64,000 nucleotides of DNA from Winogradskyella vidalii (GTDB taxonomy: Bacteria; Bacteroidota; Bacteroidia; Flavobacteriales; Flavobacteriaceae): NCBI RefSeq assembly GCF_013403955.1, contig NZ_JABFDG010000004.1, forward strand, positions 62,001-126,000. Reading direction: 5' to 3'. The position numbers were made by a program, and so were the translations under genes. Positions within the stretch are counted from its first letter, which is position 1, and each line of letters starts with the position of its first letter. This document shows, piece after piece, positions 1-10,650 of this stretch. The notes beneath the pieces are model-generated. The model saw only the letters and a program-made list of their open reading frames with translations. It did not search any database and was not told where the DNA came from.

Positions 1-654
1 AATACATCGGCAATTAAAGTCACTTCTATATTTTCACATTTAGCAGCTAGCGAAGATTTAAATGAGTTAGAGTTTACCCAACTTCAAATTAAAAAATTTA
101 AAAACATCGCTGATACTTTTGAAGCACAATCAGGAGTTAAGCCATGGCTACATTTGTGTAATACTTCTGGAATTCTTAATTATCCCGAAGCACATTTAGA
201 TATGGTACGCAGTGGTATTGGTCTTTATGGCTACGGAAATTCTGATGAAGAAGATAAAAAATTAAAGCCCGTTGCGAGTTTAAAGTCTATTATTTCACAA
301 ATTCACACGATAGAAAAAGGTCAAACTGTTGGCTATAACAGGGCATATACCTCTAATAAAACAGAAAAATCGGCAACTATACCCATTGGTCATGCTGATG
401 GTATTAGCCGTATTTATGGAAATGGCAAAGGTTTTGTCTATATTAATGACCAAAAGGCACCCATAATTGGTAATGTCTGTATGGATATGATTATGGTGAA
501 TGTTACTCATATCGATTGTAAAGAAGGAGATGAAGTTATCATCTTTAATTCAGAACATAAAGTGAGTGCTCTTGCTGAGTCGGCCGGTACAATTTCATAT
601 GAAATACTAACCGCTTTATCACAGCGTATTAAGCGCATTATCTTACCTCAATAA
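1..654 (+). CDS. alr: Alanine racemase, C-terminal part (cut by window edge)
   Basis: The reading frame is open from base 1, so the N-terminal PLP-lysine half lies outside the window; 217 residues are visible. Alanine racemase interconverts L- and D-alanine for peptidoglycan. Family motifs seen are the barrel segment TSIFSHLAAS at the start, SGIGLYGYG, the C-terminal domain segment HADGISR, and GNVCMDMIMVNVT, which matches the conserved Met-Cys-Met-Asp block near the dimer active site. The ATG at 154 is internal and should not be used as the start. In Bacteroidota this domain is often fused behind MurF; that cannot be judged here. The next gene, mscL, is 77 bases downstream in the same direction. 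Confidence 0.93.
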   Translation, partial: NTSAIKVTSIFSHLAASEDLNELEFTQLQIKKFKNIADTFEAQSGVKPWLHLCNTSGILNYPEAHLDMVRSGIGLYGYGNSDEEDKKLKPVASLKSIISQIHTIEKGQTVGYNRAYTSNKTEKSATIPIGHADGISRIYGNGKGFVYINDQKAPIIGNVCMDMIMVNVTHIDCKEGDEVIIFNSEHKVSALAESAGTISYEILTALSQRIKRIILPQ

Positions 655-731
655 TTTTTTTTAGATAATGTGACTTTTTTAATTAACTTGGGGTCTAAAC
701 TATAACACTAACTAAATTAAAACACTAAATT

Positions 732-1133
732 ATGTTAAAAGAGTTTAAAGAATTTGCAATGAAGGGCAACCTCATTGACATTGCAGTAGGTTTTGTAATG
801 GGTGCTGCTTTTAAAGAAGTTGTTACTGCATTTACAGGAGGAATCGTATCACCATTAATTGGTATGATATTCGATTCAGATTTTAAAGCCTTAAGATACC
901 AATTAAAAGAGGGAACTTTAAACGATGCTGGCGAAATGGTCGGTGAAGTTTTCTTGGAGTACGGAACATTTTTAACTAATGTTATCGACTTTATTATCGT
1001 TGCATTTGTAATGTTCTTAGTTGTTAAAGGCGTTAATAACATGAAGAAAAAAGAAGAGCCTGCACCAGAAGCTCCTGCAGGACCATCAGAATTAGATATC
1101 TTAAAAGAAATCAGAGATTCATTAAAAAAATAA
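732..1133 (+). CDS. mscL: Large-conductance mechanosensitive channel MscL
   Basis: This 133-residue inner-membrane protein would form the homopentameric pore that opens under hypo-osmotic membrane tension. The N-terminal amphipathic helix and first membrane helix start with KEFAMKGNLIDIAVGFVMG, the signature MscL segment. A periplasmic loop follows, then a second membrane helix near residues 78-100, a charged KKKEEPAPEAPAG linker and a C-terminal amphipathic helix (LDILKEIRDSLKK). Length is typical for the family. It is followed by a strong terminator at 1173 and is probably transcribed alone. Confidence 0.97.
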   Translation: MLKEFKEFAMKGNLIDIAVGFVMGAAFKEVVTAFTGGIVSPLIGMIFDSDFKALRYQLKEGTLNDAGEMVGEVFLEYGTFLTNVIDFIIVAFVMFLVVKGVNNMKKKEEPAPEAPAGPSELDILKEIRDSLKK

Positions 1134-1172
1134 ACACAGTTAGCATCATCGCTACACTATTATTTTTTAACC

Positions 1173-1208
1173 AAACCCAAACTGAAAAGTTTGGGTTTTT
1201 CTTTTTAC
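1173..1208 (+). terminator. Rho-independent terminator after mscL
   Basis: An 11-bp perfect stem (1173-1183 with 1188-1198) closes on a GAAA tetraloop and runs into a T-rich tract, 40 bases after the mscL stop. Confidence 0.9.
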
Positions 1209-1414
1209 AGAATAATAATTAAATTCCACTATTTTATCGCATTTTTAAGACCTAAATATGACATTTCCTTAAAGAAATATTATAAATTTGAGTTCGTAAA
1301 CTTTTGACCTAATGAAACATCCCTAATATTAGCTAATCAATAAAAGTATCAACAGCTAAAGATGTCACATCTGAGTCCCGATAATTTCGGATTAATAACA
1401 ATAAATATAAACAC

Positions 1415-2404
1415 ATGAAAGTAGCAATTGTAGGAGCAACAGGTTTGGTAGGAAATGTAATGCTCAACGTTTTAGAAGAACGTAATTTCCCTTTAGATGA
1501 ATTATTATTAGTAGCTTCAGAACGTTCTGTAGGTAAAAAGATAAAATTTAAAGGCAAAGATATTGCTGTAATTAGTATTCCTAGCGCTATAGAAGCTCGT
1601 CCTGATATTGCCTTATTTTCTGCAGGTGGCAGCACCTCTTTAGAATGGGCTCCAAAATTTGCGGAAGTAGGGACTACGGTTATCGATAACTCTTCGGCTT
1701 GGCGAATGGATAATTCTAAAAAATTAGTTGTTCCAGAAATTAATGCTGGTGAGCTCTCTAAATCAGATAAAATTATTGCTAACCCAAACTGTTCTACCAT
1801 ACAAATGGTAATGGCATTAGCACCACTTCATAAAAAATATAAAATAAAACGTATTGTTGTTTCAACCTATCAATCTGTTTCTGGTACCGGAGTAAAAGCT
1901 GTAGAGCAGATGGAAAATGAGATTTTAGGTAAAGAAGGTGCTATGGCATACCCTTACCCAATTCATAAAAATGCCATTCCACATTGCGACGTTTTTGAAG
2001 ATAATGGCTATACCAAAGAAGAAATGAAATTGGTAAACGAAACGCAAAAAATTCTAAGTGATAATACGATTGCTGTAACTGCCACTGCTGTAAGAATTCC
2101 AACCGCTGGTGGGCATAGTGAATCTGTTAATATCGAATTTGAAAATGAGTTTGACGAAAGCGATGTAAGACAACTTCTCAGTGAAACTGATGGTATTACT
2201 TTACAAGATAACCTAGATACTAACGTTTATCCAATGCCAATGTTTGCTCATGGTAAAGATGATGTTTTTGTGGGTCGTATAAGACGCGATAACTCACAAG
2301 CAAACACCATAAACATGTGGGTTGTAAGTGACAACCTTAGAAAAGGAGCTGCCACTAATACGGTTCAAATTGCTGAATATCTTGTTAAAAATGACTTAGT
2401 CTAA
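1415..2404 (+). CDS. asd: Aspartate-semialdehyde dehydrogenase
   Basis: This 329-residue enzyme reduces aspartyl phosphate to aspartate semialdehyde with NADPH, the branch point to lysine/diaminopimelate, threonine and methionine. The nucleotide-binding motif GATGLVG is at residues 7-13. The catalytic cysteine sits in NPNCSTIQ (Cys126), and the substrate-binding and catalytic-histidine region reads VRIPTAGGHSES. Length is normal. The start ATG follows an A-rich leader. It stands alone between the mscL terminator and the peptidase gene. Confidence 0.97.
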   Translation: MKVAIVGATGLVGNVMLNVLEERNFPLDELLLVASERSVGKKIKFKGKDIAVISIPSAIEARPDIALFSAGGSTSLEWAPKFAEVGTTVIDNSSAWRMDNSKKLVVPEINAGELSKSDKIIANPNCSTIQMVMALAPLHKKYKIKRIVVSTYQSVSGTGVKAVEQMENEILGKEGAMAYPYPIHKNAIPHCDVFEDNGYTKEEMKLVNETQKILSDNTIAVTATAVRIPTAGGHSESVNIEFENEFDESDVRQLLSETDGITLQDNLDTNVYPMPMFAHGKDDVFVGRIRRDNSQANTINMWVVSDNLRKGAATNTVQIAEYLVKNDLV

Positions 2405-2594
2405 ACCTAAGTTCTCTTTACTTCGTCTTAAAATTTCAAAATAGCGGTAAATTAATGTATTTCAACCCATTAATTAATCTGCAAGATATATCTTTGCCTA
2501 TATTGGTCACTAAATTGACTTTAAATTTTTTTACGAAGTCAAATAACCTATATTTTGAAGTAAATGACGTTTTATTTTAAAACAACTTAAATCC

Positions 2595-4751
2595 ATGAAA
2601 AAACTACTTCTTATCACTTTAGCATCATTTGCTATTGTGTCTTGTAAAAACGAAGCTGAAACATTGAAAACAATTACTGTAGATTATCCCAAAACCAATA
2701 AAATTGATACTACCGACACCTATTTTGGTGAAGTTGTAGCAGACCCTTACCGTTGGTTAGAAGACGACCGAAGTAAAGAAACCGAAGCTTGGGTAAAAGC
2801 GCAAAACGATGTTACTTTTGGGTATTTAGATACTATACCATACCGAGAAGAATTAAAAGAACGCCTTACCAAACTTTGGAATTACGAAAAAATAAGTGCC
2901 CCATTTAAAGAAGGGGATTACACCTATTTCTATAAAAATGACGGTTTGCAAAACCAATCTGTGCTTTACAGATACAAAACGGATGCTGATCCGAGTACAG
3001 CCGAAGTATTCTTAAATCCAAATACCTTTAAAGAAGATGGTACAATTTCATTAGGCGGCACCAGTTTTTCAAAAGATGGCAAAACATTAGCTTATGCTAT
3101 TTCTGAAGGCGGAAGTGATTGGAGAAAAATTCTAGTCATGAATACTGAAACCACTGAAATCGTTGAAGACACTTTAATCGATATCAAATTCAGCGGTATG
3201 TCTTGGTATAAAAATGAAGGCTTCTACTACTCTAGCTACGACAAACCTGAAGGCAGTGAGTTATCTGCTAAAACAGACCAACATAAAGTATATTACCATA
3301 AATTAGGAACCAAACAAGCTGAAGATCAATTAATATTTGGTGGAACTCCAGAAGAAAAACACCGTTATATTTATGGGAGTGTAACAGAGGATGACCGCTA
3401 TTTGGTGATTACACCACGCGTTTCAACTTCAGGAAACAAACTCTACATCAAAGATTTAACCATTTCAGATGCGCCATTAATTGAGATATTAGGACATACC
3501 GATTCCGATTCAAATATCATAGAAAACGTAGGTTCTAAACTTTACATCATGACGAATTTGGAAGCGCCAAACCAAAAGATTGTAACTGTTGATGCGGCTA
3601 ATCCAACACCAGAAAACTGGGTCGATTTTATACCTGAAACTGAAAACGTCTTAAGTCCATCTACAGCTGGAGGTTACTTCTTTGCAAATTATATGGTTGA
3701 TGCCGTTTCAAAAGTTTTACAATACGATTATGATGGAAAATTAATCCGTGAGGTCGAATTACCAGGCATAGGAAGTGCTGGTGGCTTTGGTGCTAAAAAA
3801 GAAGAAACAGAATTATACTACTCTTTTACTAATTATGTAACACCAGGTAGTATCTATAAATATGATATAGAAGAAGGGACTTCAGAATTATACAAAAAAC
3901 CAAGTATCGATTTTAATCCTGAAGCTTACGAAAGCAAACAAGTATTCTTTTCCTCCAAAGACGGTACCAAAGTACCAATGATAATCACCCATAAAAAAGG
4001 ATTAGAGCTTAATGGAAAAAACCCAACCATTCTTTATGGTTATGGTGGTTTTAATATTAGCTTAACCCCAAGCTTTAGTATTGCTAATGCCGTTTGGATG
4101 GAACAAGGTGGCATTTACGCGGTTCCAAACCTTAGAGGCGGTGGCGAATATGGTAAAGCATGGCACGATGCAGGTACCAAACTTCAAAAACAAAATGTAT
4201 TCGATGATTTTATAGCTGCAGCAGAATATCTGATATCAGAAAACTATACCGCCTCAGATTATCTAGCGATTAGAGGTGGTTCTAATGGTGGTTTATTAGT
4301 GGGAGCAACCATGACACAGCGTCCAGAGTTAGCAAAAGTAGCACTTCCTGCGGTTGGTGTTTTAGACATGTTACGCTATCACACTTTTACAGCAGGTGCA
4401 GGTTGGGCTTACGATTATGGAACAGCTGAGGACAGCAAAGAAATGTTCGAGTATCTTAAAGGCTATTCACCTGTTCATAATGTAAAAGAAGGTGTCGCAT
4501 ATCCTGCAACAATGATAACTACAGGAGATCATGATGATAGAGTTGTACCAGCACACAGTTTTAAATTTGCTGCCGAGCTACAAAGCAAACAAACTGGTAA
4601 TAACCCAACACTTATTAGAATAGAAACAGATGCTGGCCATGGCGCTGGTACACCTGTAAGCAAAACTATTGAACAGTATGCTGATATTTTTGGATTTACA
4701 CTCTACAATATGGGATTTGAAGTTTTACCAACTAAAATTGAAGAAAAGTAA
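2595..4751 (+). CDS. Prolyl oligopeptidase family serine peptidase, lipoprotein (S9A)
   Basis: This 718-residue enzyme hydrolyses proline-containing oligopeptides. The first 17 residues form a lipoprotein signal ending in IVSC, so it is probably anchored in the envelope. The N-terminal S9A segment ([11 protein letters not shown], about residues 51-61) leads into a seven-bladed propeller to about residue 430, then the alpha/beta-hydrolase domain. The catalytic serine lies in GGSNGG (Ser563), the acid in the DHDDRV segment (residues 645-650), and the histidine in DAGHGAG (His682). All three triad regions are intact and the length is usual for the family. Confidence 0.95.
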   Translation: MKKLLLITLASFAIVSCKNEAETLKTITVDYPKTNKIDTTDTYFGEVVADPYRWLEDDRSKETEAWVKAQNDVTFGYLDTIPYREELKERLTKLWNYEKISAPFKEGDYTYFYKNDGLQNQSVLYRYKTDADPSTAEVFLNPNTFKEDGTISLGGTSFSKDGKTLAYAISEGGSDWRKILVMNTETTEIVEDTLIDIKFSGMSWYKNEGFYYSSYDKPEGSELSAKTDQHKVYYHKLGTKQAEDQLIFGGTPEEKHRYIYGSVTEDDRYLVITPRVSTSGNKLYIKDLTISDAPLIEILGHTDSDSNIIENVGSKLYIMTNLEAPNQKIVTVDAANPTPENWVDFIPETENVLSPSTAGGYFFANYMVDAVSKVLQYDYDGKLIREVELPGIGSAGGFGAKKEETELYYSFTNYVTPGSIYKYDIEEGTSELYKKPSIDFNPEAYESKQVFFSSKDGTKVPMIITHKKGLELNGKNPTILYGYGGFNISLTPSFSIANAVWMEQGGIYAVPNLRGGGEYGKAWHDAGTKLQKQNVFDDFIAAAEYLISENYTASDYLAIRGGSNGGLLVGATMTQRPELAKVALPAVGVLDMLRYHTFTAGAGWAYDYGTAEDSKEMFEYLKGYSPVHNVKEGVAYPATMITTGDHDDRVVPAHSFKFAAELQSKQTGNNPTLIRIETDAGHGAGTPVSKTIEQYADIFGFTLYNMGFEVLPTKIEEK

Positions 4752-4796
4752 AAGGCTAACTGATTTTAAGCTATAAAACTACCTAATCAATTTATT

Positions 4797-6863
4797 TTGT
4801 CACTAAAACCACTTCATCAACAACTTAAAGAAAAAAGTATAAAATTTCTTTTTACAGACTATTACGATACTATAGTCCATAGAACTGTACACCCTAATTA
4901 TGCACAACGTATTTGGGCAAAGTTTATGATTAGAGAATTAGGTTTACCAATTTCTATTGATGAACTTTATTTTATAAGACAATCATCTGTTAGTTACCTT
5001 ATTGAAACACTCGGCAGAATAGATGCCGAAATTCCATATAAGGCATTACAAGAAGAAATCTGTAAGCGTCTTATAAATTCAGATATTATTACGATTGAAG
5101 AAAAAGCAGATGTTATAGCGCTTTTTGAAGATGCTGATGTAAAAGCAGAATCGAGTGTTCAATACTTAAATCAAGATGTGGTAGATGCTTTAAAGTATTT
5201 TAAATCAAATGGTGGAAAAGTCTATTTGGTTTCCGATTTTTACGGTTCTAAAACATTGTTTAAAAAGCTTTTAATTCATCATGGCATTATAAACCTATTT
5301 GATGCTATTTATAGCTCTGCTGAGCTAGAAAAAAGTAAACATACTGGTACTATTTATGCACCGATTTTATCTGAATTAGCTATAGATGCTAAAGAAGTGA
5401 TGATGATTGGAGACAATCAGCGAAGCGATTATAATAATGCGATTAAAAACGGACTTAACGCCTACCATTTACCACATGCTAAGTATCTTAAAAAGAACAA
5501 ACGCAATAATTTTGGAAATGATAAAAAACGTCTAAATCAAATTATTAACAACGTTTATAAAACCTGTAAAAAGGAAGCTATTCCTTATACAGAATACATT
5601 GTACATTATCACACTTTTGCTGAACGCTTGTACGAAACGGCAAAAAGAAAACAGATTAAGGATTTATTTTTTTTATCGCGAGAAGGTCAGTTTATTAAAA
5701 AGTTGTTTGATGCTTATCAAGCATTTTCACTTATTGATGAAAGTAAAAAAATCAACACCCATTATTTAAAAATATCGAGGCATGCAGCACTTCAAATGTC
5801 GCTTAAAGCAATAGACGTTGAACCCTTTGTTTTCCTAAGAAAAAAATACAGTGACCTTTCTATAAATGAATTTTTAATTGCGGTTAATTGTTCAGATGAA
5901 TTAAGAGCACAAATCTTATTAGAACTTAAGGAAGAAGGCGAAACTGTAGTTATAGATTTCTTTAATACTTCAATTTTTGAAAACTTAAAGCAAAATAAAA
6001 CCTTTAGAAACTATTACAATGCCCATAGAGAAGCAAGTCATGATGCATTTAGTGCCTACATTAATTCTTTTAATTCAGACATTGAACAAAACGGAATTCA
6101 ACTTGTAGATATTGGTTGGGGCGGCACTATGCAAGAAGCTATATATGAGTTTTTCGATACTAAAATTCCTGTAACAGGCTATTATCTTGGTTTAGCTAAT
6201 ATCTATGATATTCAACCAAAAACTAAGCGCTATGGTCTTAACTTCTCATTATTGCCTTACACAGATTACAACGATTGTATTTTAATGGCTAACATGCAGT
6301 TATACGAACAGTTTTCGGCCGCAGACCATGGTAGTGCTTTGGGTTATAGTTTAGAGGCTGAAAATTTTTCTTTAGAATATCATAAACCTGAAGAAAAGTG
6401 GTTGTACGATAATCACATCAAAAATCATCAGGAAATAATGCTTGCGCTACAGCAAATGCTTTTAAAGGATTTAGAATCGTTGTGCTACAATTATGATACA
6501 CTCCAAGATACCATTTCTAAAATGGCATTGAAAGTTGGCTTATTTCAAAACACTAAAAAATTAAAATTTTTAGAAACCTTAAGCCATGGTTTTTATCAAA
6601 ATGTAGGTCATAATCAAGTTGGCATTTCTTATGAGCCTCCTAAAATTAAAAGTCCAGTAAAAAGTGTCATTAAATTTTTAATGACACCCGAAAAGTACTT
6701 TAGGTATTTAGTAAAGCTAAAACCAATGCTTTATAAAAAAAACAAGCTCATTGCATTTTTTACACCAATGTATTTAGTTTACCTCTATTTTAGAATTAAT
6801 AAATACTTCAGGTTTAAAATTCTTAACCGTTATTTTTTATTGAAATTTAATGTCTTTAAATAA
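4797..6863 (+). CDS. HAD-superfamily hydrolase domain protein with large C-terminal extension
   Basis: This 688-residue protein begins with a HAD-like domain. Motif I reads FTDYYDTIVHRT (residues 19-30), motif II region is LVSDFYGS, and motif III is GDNQRSDYNNA near residue 203. After about residue 260 comes a second region with no catalytic motif I can name; it contains FLSREGQFIKKLFDAY and LVDIGWGGTMQEA. Such HAD-plus-extension proteins often sit in capsular or O-antigen gene clusters, but no glycosyltransferases are adjacent here. The start is TTG, 45 bases after the peptidase stop; no in-frame ATG fits before motif I, so TTG is accepted. The C-terminal 70 residues are very basic and hydrophobic. 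Confidence 0.7.
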   Translation: MSLKPLHQQLKEKSIKFLFTDYYDTIVHRTVHPNYAQRIWAKFMIRELGLPISIDELYFIRQSSVSYLIETLGRIDAEIPYKALQEEICKRLINSDIITIEEKADVIALFEDADVKAESSVQYLNQDVVDALKYFKSNGGKVYLVSDFYGSKTLFKKLLIHHGIINLFDAIYSSAELEKSKHTGTIYAPILSELAIDAKEVMMIGDNQRSDYNNAIKNGLNAYHLPHAKYLKKNKRNNFGNDKKRLNQIINNVYKTCKKEAIPYTEYIVHYHTFAERLYETAKRKQIKDLFFLSREGQFIKKLFDAYQAFSLIDESKKINTHYLKISRHAALQMSLKAIDVEPFVFLRKKYSDLSINEFLIAVNCSDELRAQILLELKEEGETVVIDFFNTSIFENLKQNKTFRNYYNAHREASHDAFSAYINSFNSDIEQNGIQLVDIGWGGTMQEAIYEFFDTKIPVTGYYLGLANIYDIQPKTKRYGLNFSLLPYTDYNDCILMANMQLYEQFSAADHGSALGYSLEAENFSLEYHKPEEKWLYDNHIKNHQEIMLALQQMLLKDLESLCYNYDTLQDTISKMALKVGLFQNTKKLKFLETLSHGFYQNVGHNQVGISYEPPKIKSPVKSVIKFLMTPEKYFRYLVKLKPMLYKKNKLIAFFTPMYLVYLYFRINKYFRFKILNRYFLLKFNVFK

Positions 6864-7011
6864 AACTAACGTTTAACTAGTAATATTGCTGTATTTTTAT
6901 AAAATCACTTCGTTATTCATAAAAAAACTTTAGATTTAACGCTTATTCATCAAATTCAGGTAGGGCTTTGTTCAACTGAGTTGTTTAATGAGTGTAGTTT
7001 AATTGTTGTAG

Positions 7012-8079
7012 ATGAAAAAAAAATACTTTCTGTTTTTAATTCCTGTTTTGTTTATACTTTCTTGTGCTAAAGATGATGGTTTATCACCAGCTACAACTGT
7101 GCGCTACGAATTAGAGCAAATGCCTTTTCAATCCCTAACAGATTACCAATTTTTTGAAGGTGACTTAAAAAATCTAGAACCTACATTTGGTGTTATTCCT
7201 TATACACTAAACGCCACTTTATTTAGTGATTATGCACAAAAAAAACGATTTATCTGGATGCCAGACAACCAGAAAGCTTCCTTTACAAATGAAAACGATA
7301 TTTTAAATTTTCCGGTAGGCACTATATTAATAAAAAGCTTCTACTACAATAATGTCCTTCCAGAAAACGATACAAGGCATATTGAAACAAGGCTAATGAT
7401 TAGAAAACAAGAGGGTTGGGTTTTTGCAAATTATGTATGGAACAGTGAACAGTCCGATGCTTTTTTAGATCTAAACGGAAGCTTTGTAGATATACAATGG
7501 CAACAGAATGAAACCTTAAAATCGGTACAATACAGAATTCCATCAGATGCCGAATGCCACACCTGCCATAAAGTGATGGAAATAGCAAAACCCATTGGTC
7601 CTAAACCAAGAAACCTCAATTTAACCTACACTTATAATGAAGGGACAGCAAACCAATTAGACAAATTAGTTAGTGTTGGCTATTTAGAAAACACACTTCC
7701 GACTAACATCACAAAAACACCAAACTATAATGATACTAATGAATCTTTAGAGTTAAGAACACGAGCCTATTTAGACATTAATTGCGCACATTGCCATTCC
7801 GAAGAAACCCATTGTTCGTATAGACCGTTACGACTCGATTTTACTTCAACTGAAAACCCAATAAATATGGGCGTTTGTGTTGATCCAGATACAGATTTAG
7901 GGCTTGGACTCGGACCAATTGTAAAGCCTGGTGACCCCAGAAATTCTGTTTTACACTTTAGGCTAAGTTCTATAGAACCCTCAAACAGAATGCCTCTATT
8001 ATCACGTAACATTGTTCACACAGAAGGTGTTGAGCTCATTGAAGCATGGATAAATAATTTAAACACAAATTGTAACTAA
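7012..8079 (+). CDS. Di-haem c-type cytochrome lipoprotein, SO2930-like family
   Basis: This 355-residue envelope protein has a lipoprotein signal (FILSCAKDD, Cys18) and two CxxCH haem c attachment sites: CHTCH at residues 182-186 and CAHCH at 258-262. The MPLLSR segment near the C-terminus supplies a plausible axial methionine. Architecture fits the family named after Shewanella SO2930. The gene lies 10 bases before an FG-GAP/ASPIC T9SS protein and probably shares its transcript. The electron-transfer partner is unknown. Confidence 0.82.
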   Translation: MKKKYFLFLIPVLFILSCAKDDGLSPATTVRYELEQMPFQSLTDYQFFEGDLKNLEPTFGVIPYTLNATLFSDYAQKKRFIWMPDNQKASFTNENDILNFPVGTILIKSFYYNNVLPENDTRHIETRLMIRKQEGWVFANYVWNSEQSDAFLDLNGSFVDIQWQQNETLKSVQYRIPSDAECHTCHKVMEIAKPIGPKPRNLNLTYTYNEGTANQLDKLVSVGYLENTLPTNITKTPNYNDTNESLELRTRAYLDINCAHCHSEETHCSYRPLRLDFTSTENPINMGVCVDPDTDLGLGLGPIVKPGDPRNSVLHFRLSSIEPSNRMPLLSRNIVHTEGVELIEAWINNLNTNCN

Positions 8080-8089
8080 ACCAATTAAT

Positions 8090-10564
8090 ATGAAAAGACT
8101 ATTACGCCTTACAGTACTTTTAATTTTTGTTTGCACATTAAGTTTTGCTCAACAACTAAATGAGCAAGCGAATTGGCCTAATAGTCAGTGGACGCTTTCA
8201 GGAAATTATAATGCGGCCTATTTTTTTGAAGACCCAACAACATCTTCAAGTGGGTCATTTTCGTTTGATGACAACCTCGCAGGAAGTACTTCTAATAATA
8301 TAATTGCTGCAGAATCACCAATTATTAACCTTAGTGCTGCCTATAACGCTAATGAAACTCAAATAACAGTTGTATTTCCCTATGTCTTAAATATTTGGCA
8401 GACAGAAACGCTTCATCTTCAATATTGGGATAATAGCGCTAATGAATGGTTAGAATGGGGAAACGCACTTGATGAAAATACGACCACAACAACAGTCAAC
8501 TTCTGTTCAGGTACCTCAACTAACTACAGTAGCAATGGCTTAGATATTGCTTCATTTTCAAATGAACAATTAACCGGGTTTAAGTACCGTATTATCTATA
8601 ACGATAATGGCTCTTATGGCTGGGGATTTTGTGTGAATTCACCAATAATTAGTTCAAGTCCTCCACCTGCTTGCTCTAATGTAACTGCATTGGCTATTAA
8701 TAATATTAATGCGGTAAGTGCAACAGTAAACTGGACTGCTGGTAGTTCAGAAACCTCATGGGAAGTTACTGTTTTACTACCTTCTGATGGTGTACCAACC
8801 ACTACAAATACGACAACAACAAATACGTATAATTTTACAGACCTTACCCCAGAAACGTACTATATTGTTTATGTAAGAGCTAATTGTAATGATGGTGGCT
8901 ACAGCAATTGGGCAAGCCAAGGATTTACAACAGGGATTGATATCTCTGGTTATCCTGTAACGTTTACAACAAACCCTATAAATACTACTGGCAATTATGA
9001 TAGTGCTCTGGTTGATTTGAATGGTGATTTTTTAGATGATGTCGTTTCTGTTAGTGCTAATAATTTAAACGTACATTATCAATTAACTTCTGGTGGTTTT
9101 AACATCGTTAATATACCAACAACGGTTGTAAGTAATCCGCCAAGTTGGAGTTTAGCCGCAGGTGATTTTGATAGTAACGGCTATAATGACCTTGTTTATG
9201 GTGGTCAAAATGGCGTTACATTTATGAAAGCAAATAGTACAGGTACAGCATATACTGAAATATCAGGTTCCGATTATGTGTTTTCTCAACGTACAAATTT
9301 TGTAGATATTAATAATGATGGCCATTTAGACGCCTTTGTTTGTCATGATGTTCAGGCTAATGTTTATTATATGAATGATGGCTCTGGTGATTTAACATTT
9401 TACCAAGGACAAAGTACAGAATTGCCAAATGGTATTGGTCTAGTACCTGGAGGAGGTAATTACGGTACCGTTTGGATAGATTTTGATAATGATCATGATA
9501 TGGATTTATTTATCGCAAAATGTAGAGGTTATTCAACCATAAGTATCAATGAGTTGTGGAGAAACGATGGTGACGGTGTCTTTGTAAACATTGCGGATAG
9601 TAATGGTTGGCACAATAGCAACTATCCAGGTGTAGGTCATAATAACTCTTCTAATTTGGGTGACTTAGTGCAAACTTGGTCTTCTGCCTGGGCAGATTTT
9701 GATAATGATGGCTATATGGATGTTTATGTTGGAGCTAGTAGTACTGTAGATGGTGACTCTAAACTTATGCGTAATAATGGCGATGGCACATTTACAGACG
9801 TAACCGCTGGTTCTGGTGTTTTAGACGCACAATTAGGAATTGAAAATGCACCTGCCGATTTTGATAATGATGGTTATGTAGATATTCTAAGTAATGGGGA
9901 TATTTTATTTAATAATGGCGATTTTACGTTTACAAATCACAGTACTAACATGCCACCTAGTGGCGCTATTGGAGATACAAATAATGATGGCTTTTTAGAT
10001 ATCTTTAGGAGTGGCAATATTTATTTAAATAATACCAATGCTAATAATTGGATTAAAATTAATACAGTCGGAACCGCTAGTAATAGTAATGGTATTGGAG
10101 CTAGAGTAGAAATACTCACACCATCCGGAACACAAATACGAGATGTTAGAAGTGGTGAAGGTTTTGAATACATGAGCTCATTAAATACACATTTCGGTAT
10201 CGGTACAGACACTAATATTAACAGCATAACTATTTATTGGCCATCTGGCACAATAGATACAATTCTAAATCCTGATATAAATACGACACATAATATTACT
10301 GAAGGTACTACATTAAGTATTGAAGACGAAACTTTAAGCGATGTGTCTATTTATCCTAATCCGGTTGAAGCTGAATTAAACATAAAAACAACGGCTCATC
10401 TTAATGATAAAGTGGCAACAATTTTTGATGTTAACGGCAAAAAAATACACAGCATGAAACTACAATCAAATACTATTGAAGTTTCTAACTTAGCAAGTGG
10501 TGTTTACTTTTTAAGATTAGAATCTGAAGGAAAAACTATGAAACGAAAGTTTATTAAAAAATAA
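8090..10564 (+). CDS. FG-GAP/VCBS repeat protein with FN3 and ASPIC/UnbV domains and T9SS sorting tail
   Basis: This 824-residue secreted protein has an N-terminal signal peptide ending near SFAQQ. A jelly-roll-like N-terminal domain is followed by a fibronectin type III domain (about 195-283). Then come many calcium-binding propeller repeats of the DFDNDGYMDVYVG / DINNDGHLDAFV type (about 300-690), and an ASPIC/UnbV-like segment (SNGIGARVEILTPSG). The T9SS type A sorting domain starts at VSIYPNPVEAELNI. It is probably displayed on the surface. It follows the di-haem cytochrome by 10 bases and ends at a terminator; the pairing suggests a shared envelope function I cannot specify. Confidence 0.9.
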   Translation: MKRLLRLTVLLIFVCTLSFAQQLNEQANWPNSQWTLSGNYNAAYFFEDPTTSSSGSFSFDDNLAGSTSNNIIAAESPIINLSAAYNANETQITVVFPYVLNIWQTETLHLQYWDNSANEWLEWGNALDENTTTTTVNFCSGTSTNYSSNGLDIASFSNEQLTGFKYRIIYNDNGSYGWGFCVNSPIISSSPPPACSNVTALAINNINAVSATVNWTAGSSETSWEVTVLLPSDGVPTTTNTTTTNTYNFTDLTPETYYIVYVRANCNDGGYSNWASQGFTTGIDISGYPVTFTTNPINTTGNYDSALVDLNGDFLDDVVSVSANNLNVHYQLTSGGFNIVNIPTTVVSNPPSWSLAAGDFDSNGYNDLVYGGQNGVTFMKANSTGTAYTEISGSDYVFSQRTNFVDINNDGHLDAFVCHDVQANVYYMNDGSGDLTFYQGQSTELPNGIGLVPGGGNYGTVWIDFDNDHDMDLFIAKCRGYSTISINELWRNDGDGVFVNIADSNGWHNSNYPGVGHNNSSNLGDLVQTWSSAWADFDNDGYMDVYVGASSTVDGDSKLMRNNGDGTFTDVTAGSGVLDAQLGIENAPADFDNDGYVDILSNGDILFNNGDFTFTNHSTNMPPSGAIGDTNNDGFLDIFRSGNIYLNNTNANNWIKINTVGTASNSNGIGARVEILTPSGTQIRDVRSGEGFEYMSSLNTHFGIGTDTNINSITIYWPSGTIDTILNPDINTTHNITEGTTLSIEDETLSDVSIYPNPVEAELNIKTTAHLNDKVATIFDVNGKKIHSMKLQSNTIEVSNLASGVYFLRLESEGKTMKRKFIKK

Positions 10565-10584
10565 TTATCTTAATAAAAATGTTG

Positions 10585-10620
10585 AAAAACCATTTGAGAA
10601 ATCAGATGGTTTTTTTGTTT
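10585..10620 (+). terminator. Terminator after the FG-GAP protein gene
   Basis: An 8-bp stem (10590-10597 with 10602-10609, one G-T wobble) closes on a GAAA loop, is extended by A/T pairs, and runs into a T7 tract. Confidence 0.85.
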
Positions 10621-10650
10621 AATTTATTTTTGAAATAGTATGTTTGTAAT
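10618..10650 (+). promoter_or_regulatory. Bacteroidota-type promoter close to the ABC ATPase start
   Basis: TATGTTTG at 10639-10646 fits the Bacteroidota -7 consensus TAnnTTTG, and a TTG lies about 21 bases upstream. The box ends only 4 bases before the ATG at 10651, so transcription would begin at or almost at the start codon, giving a leaderless or near-leaderless mRNA. Confidence 0.5.

Noticed and set aside
1333..1800. 155-codon minus-strand ORF over the start of asd
   Set aside because: It is a shadow of the well-supported asd frame.
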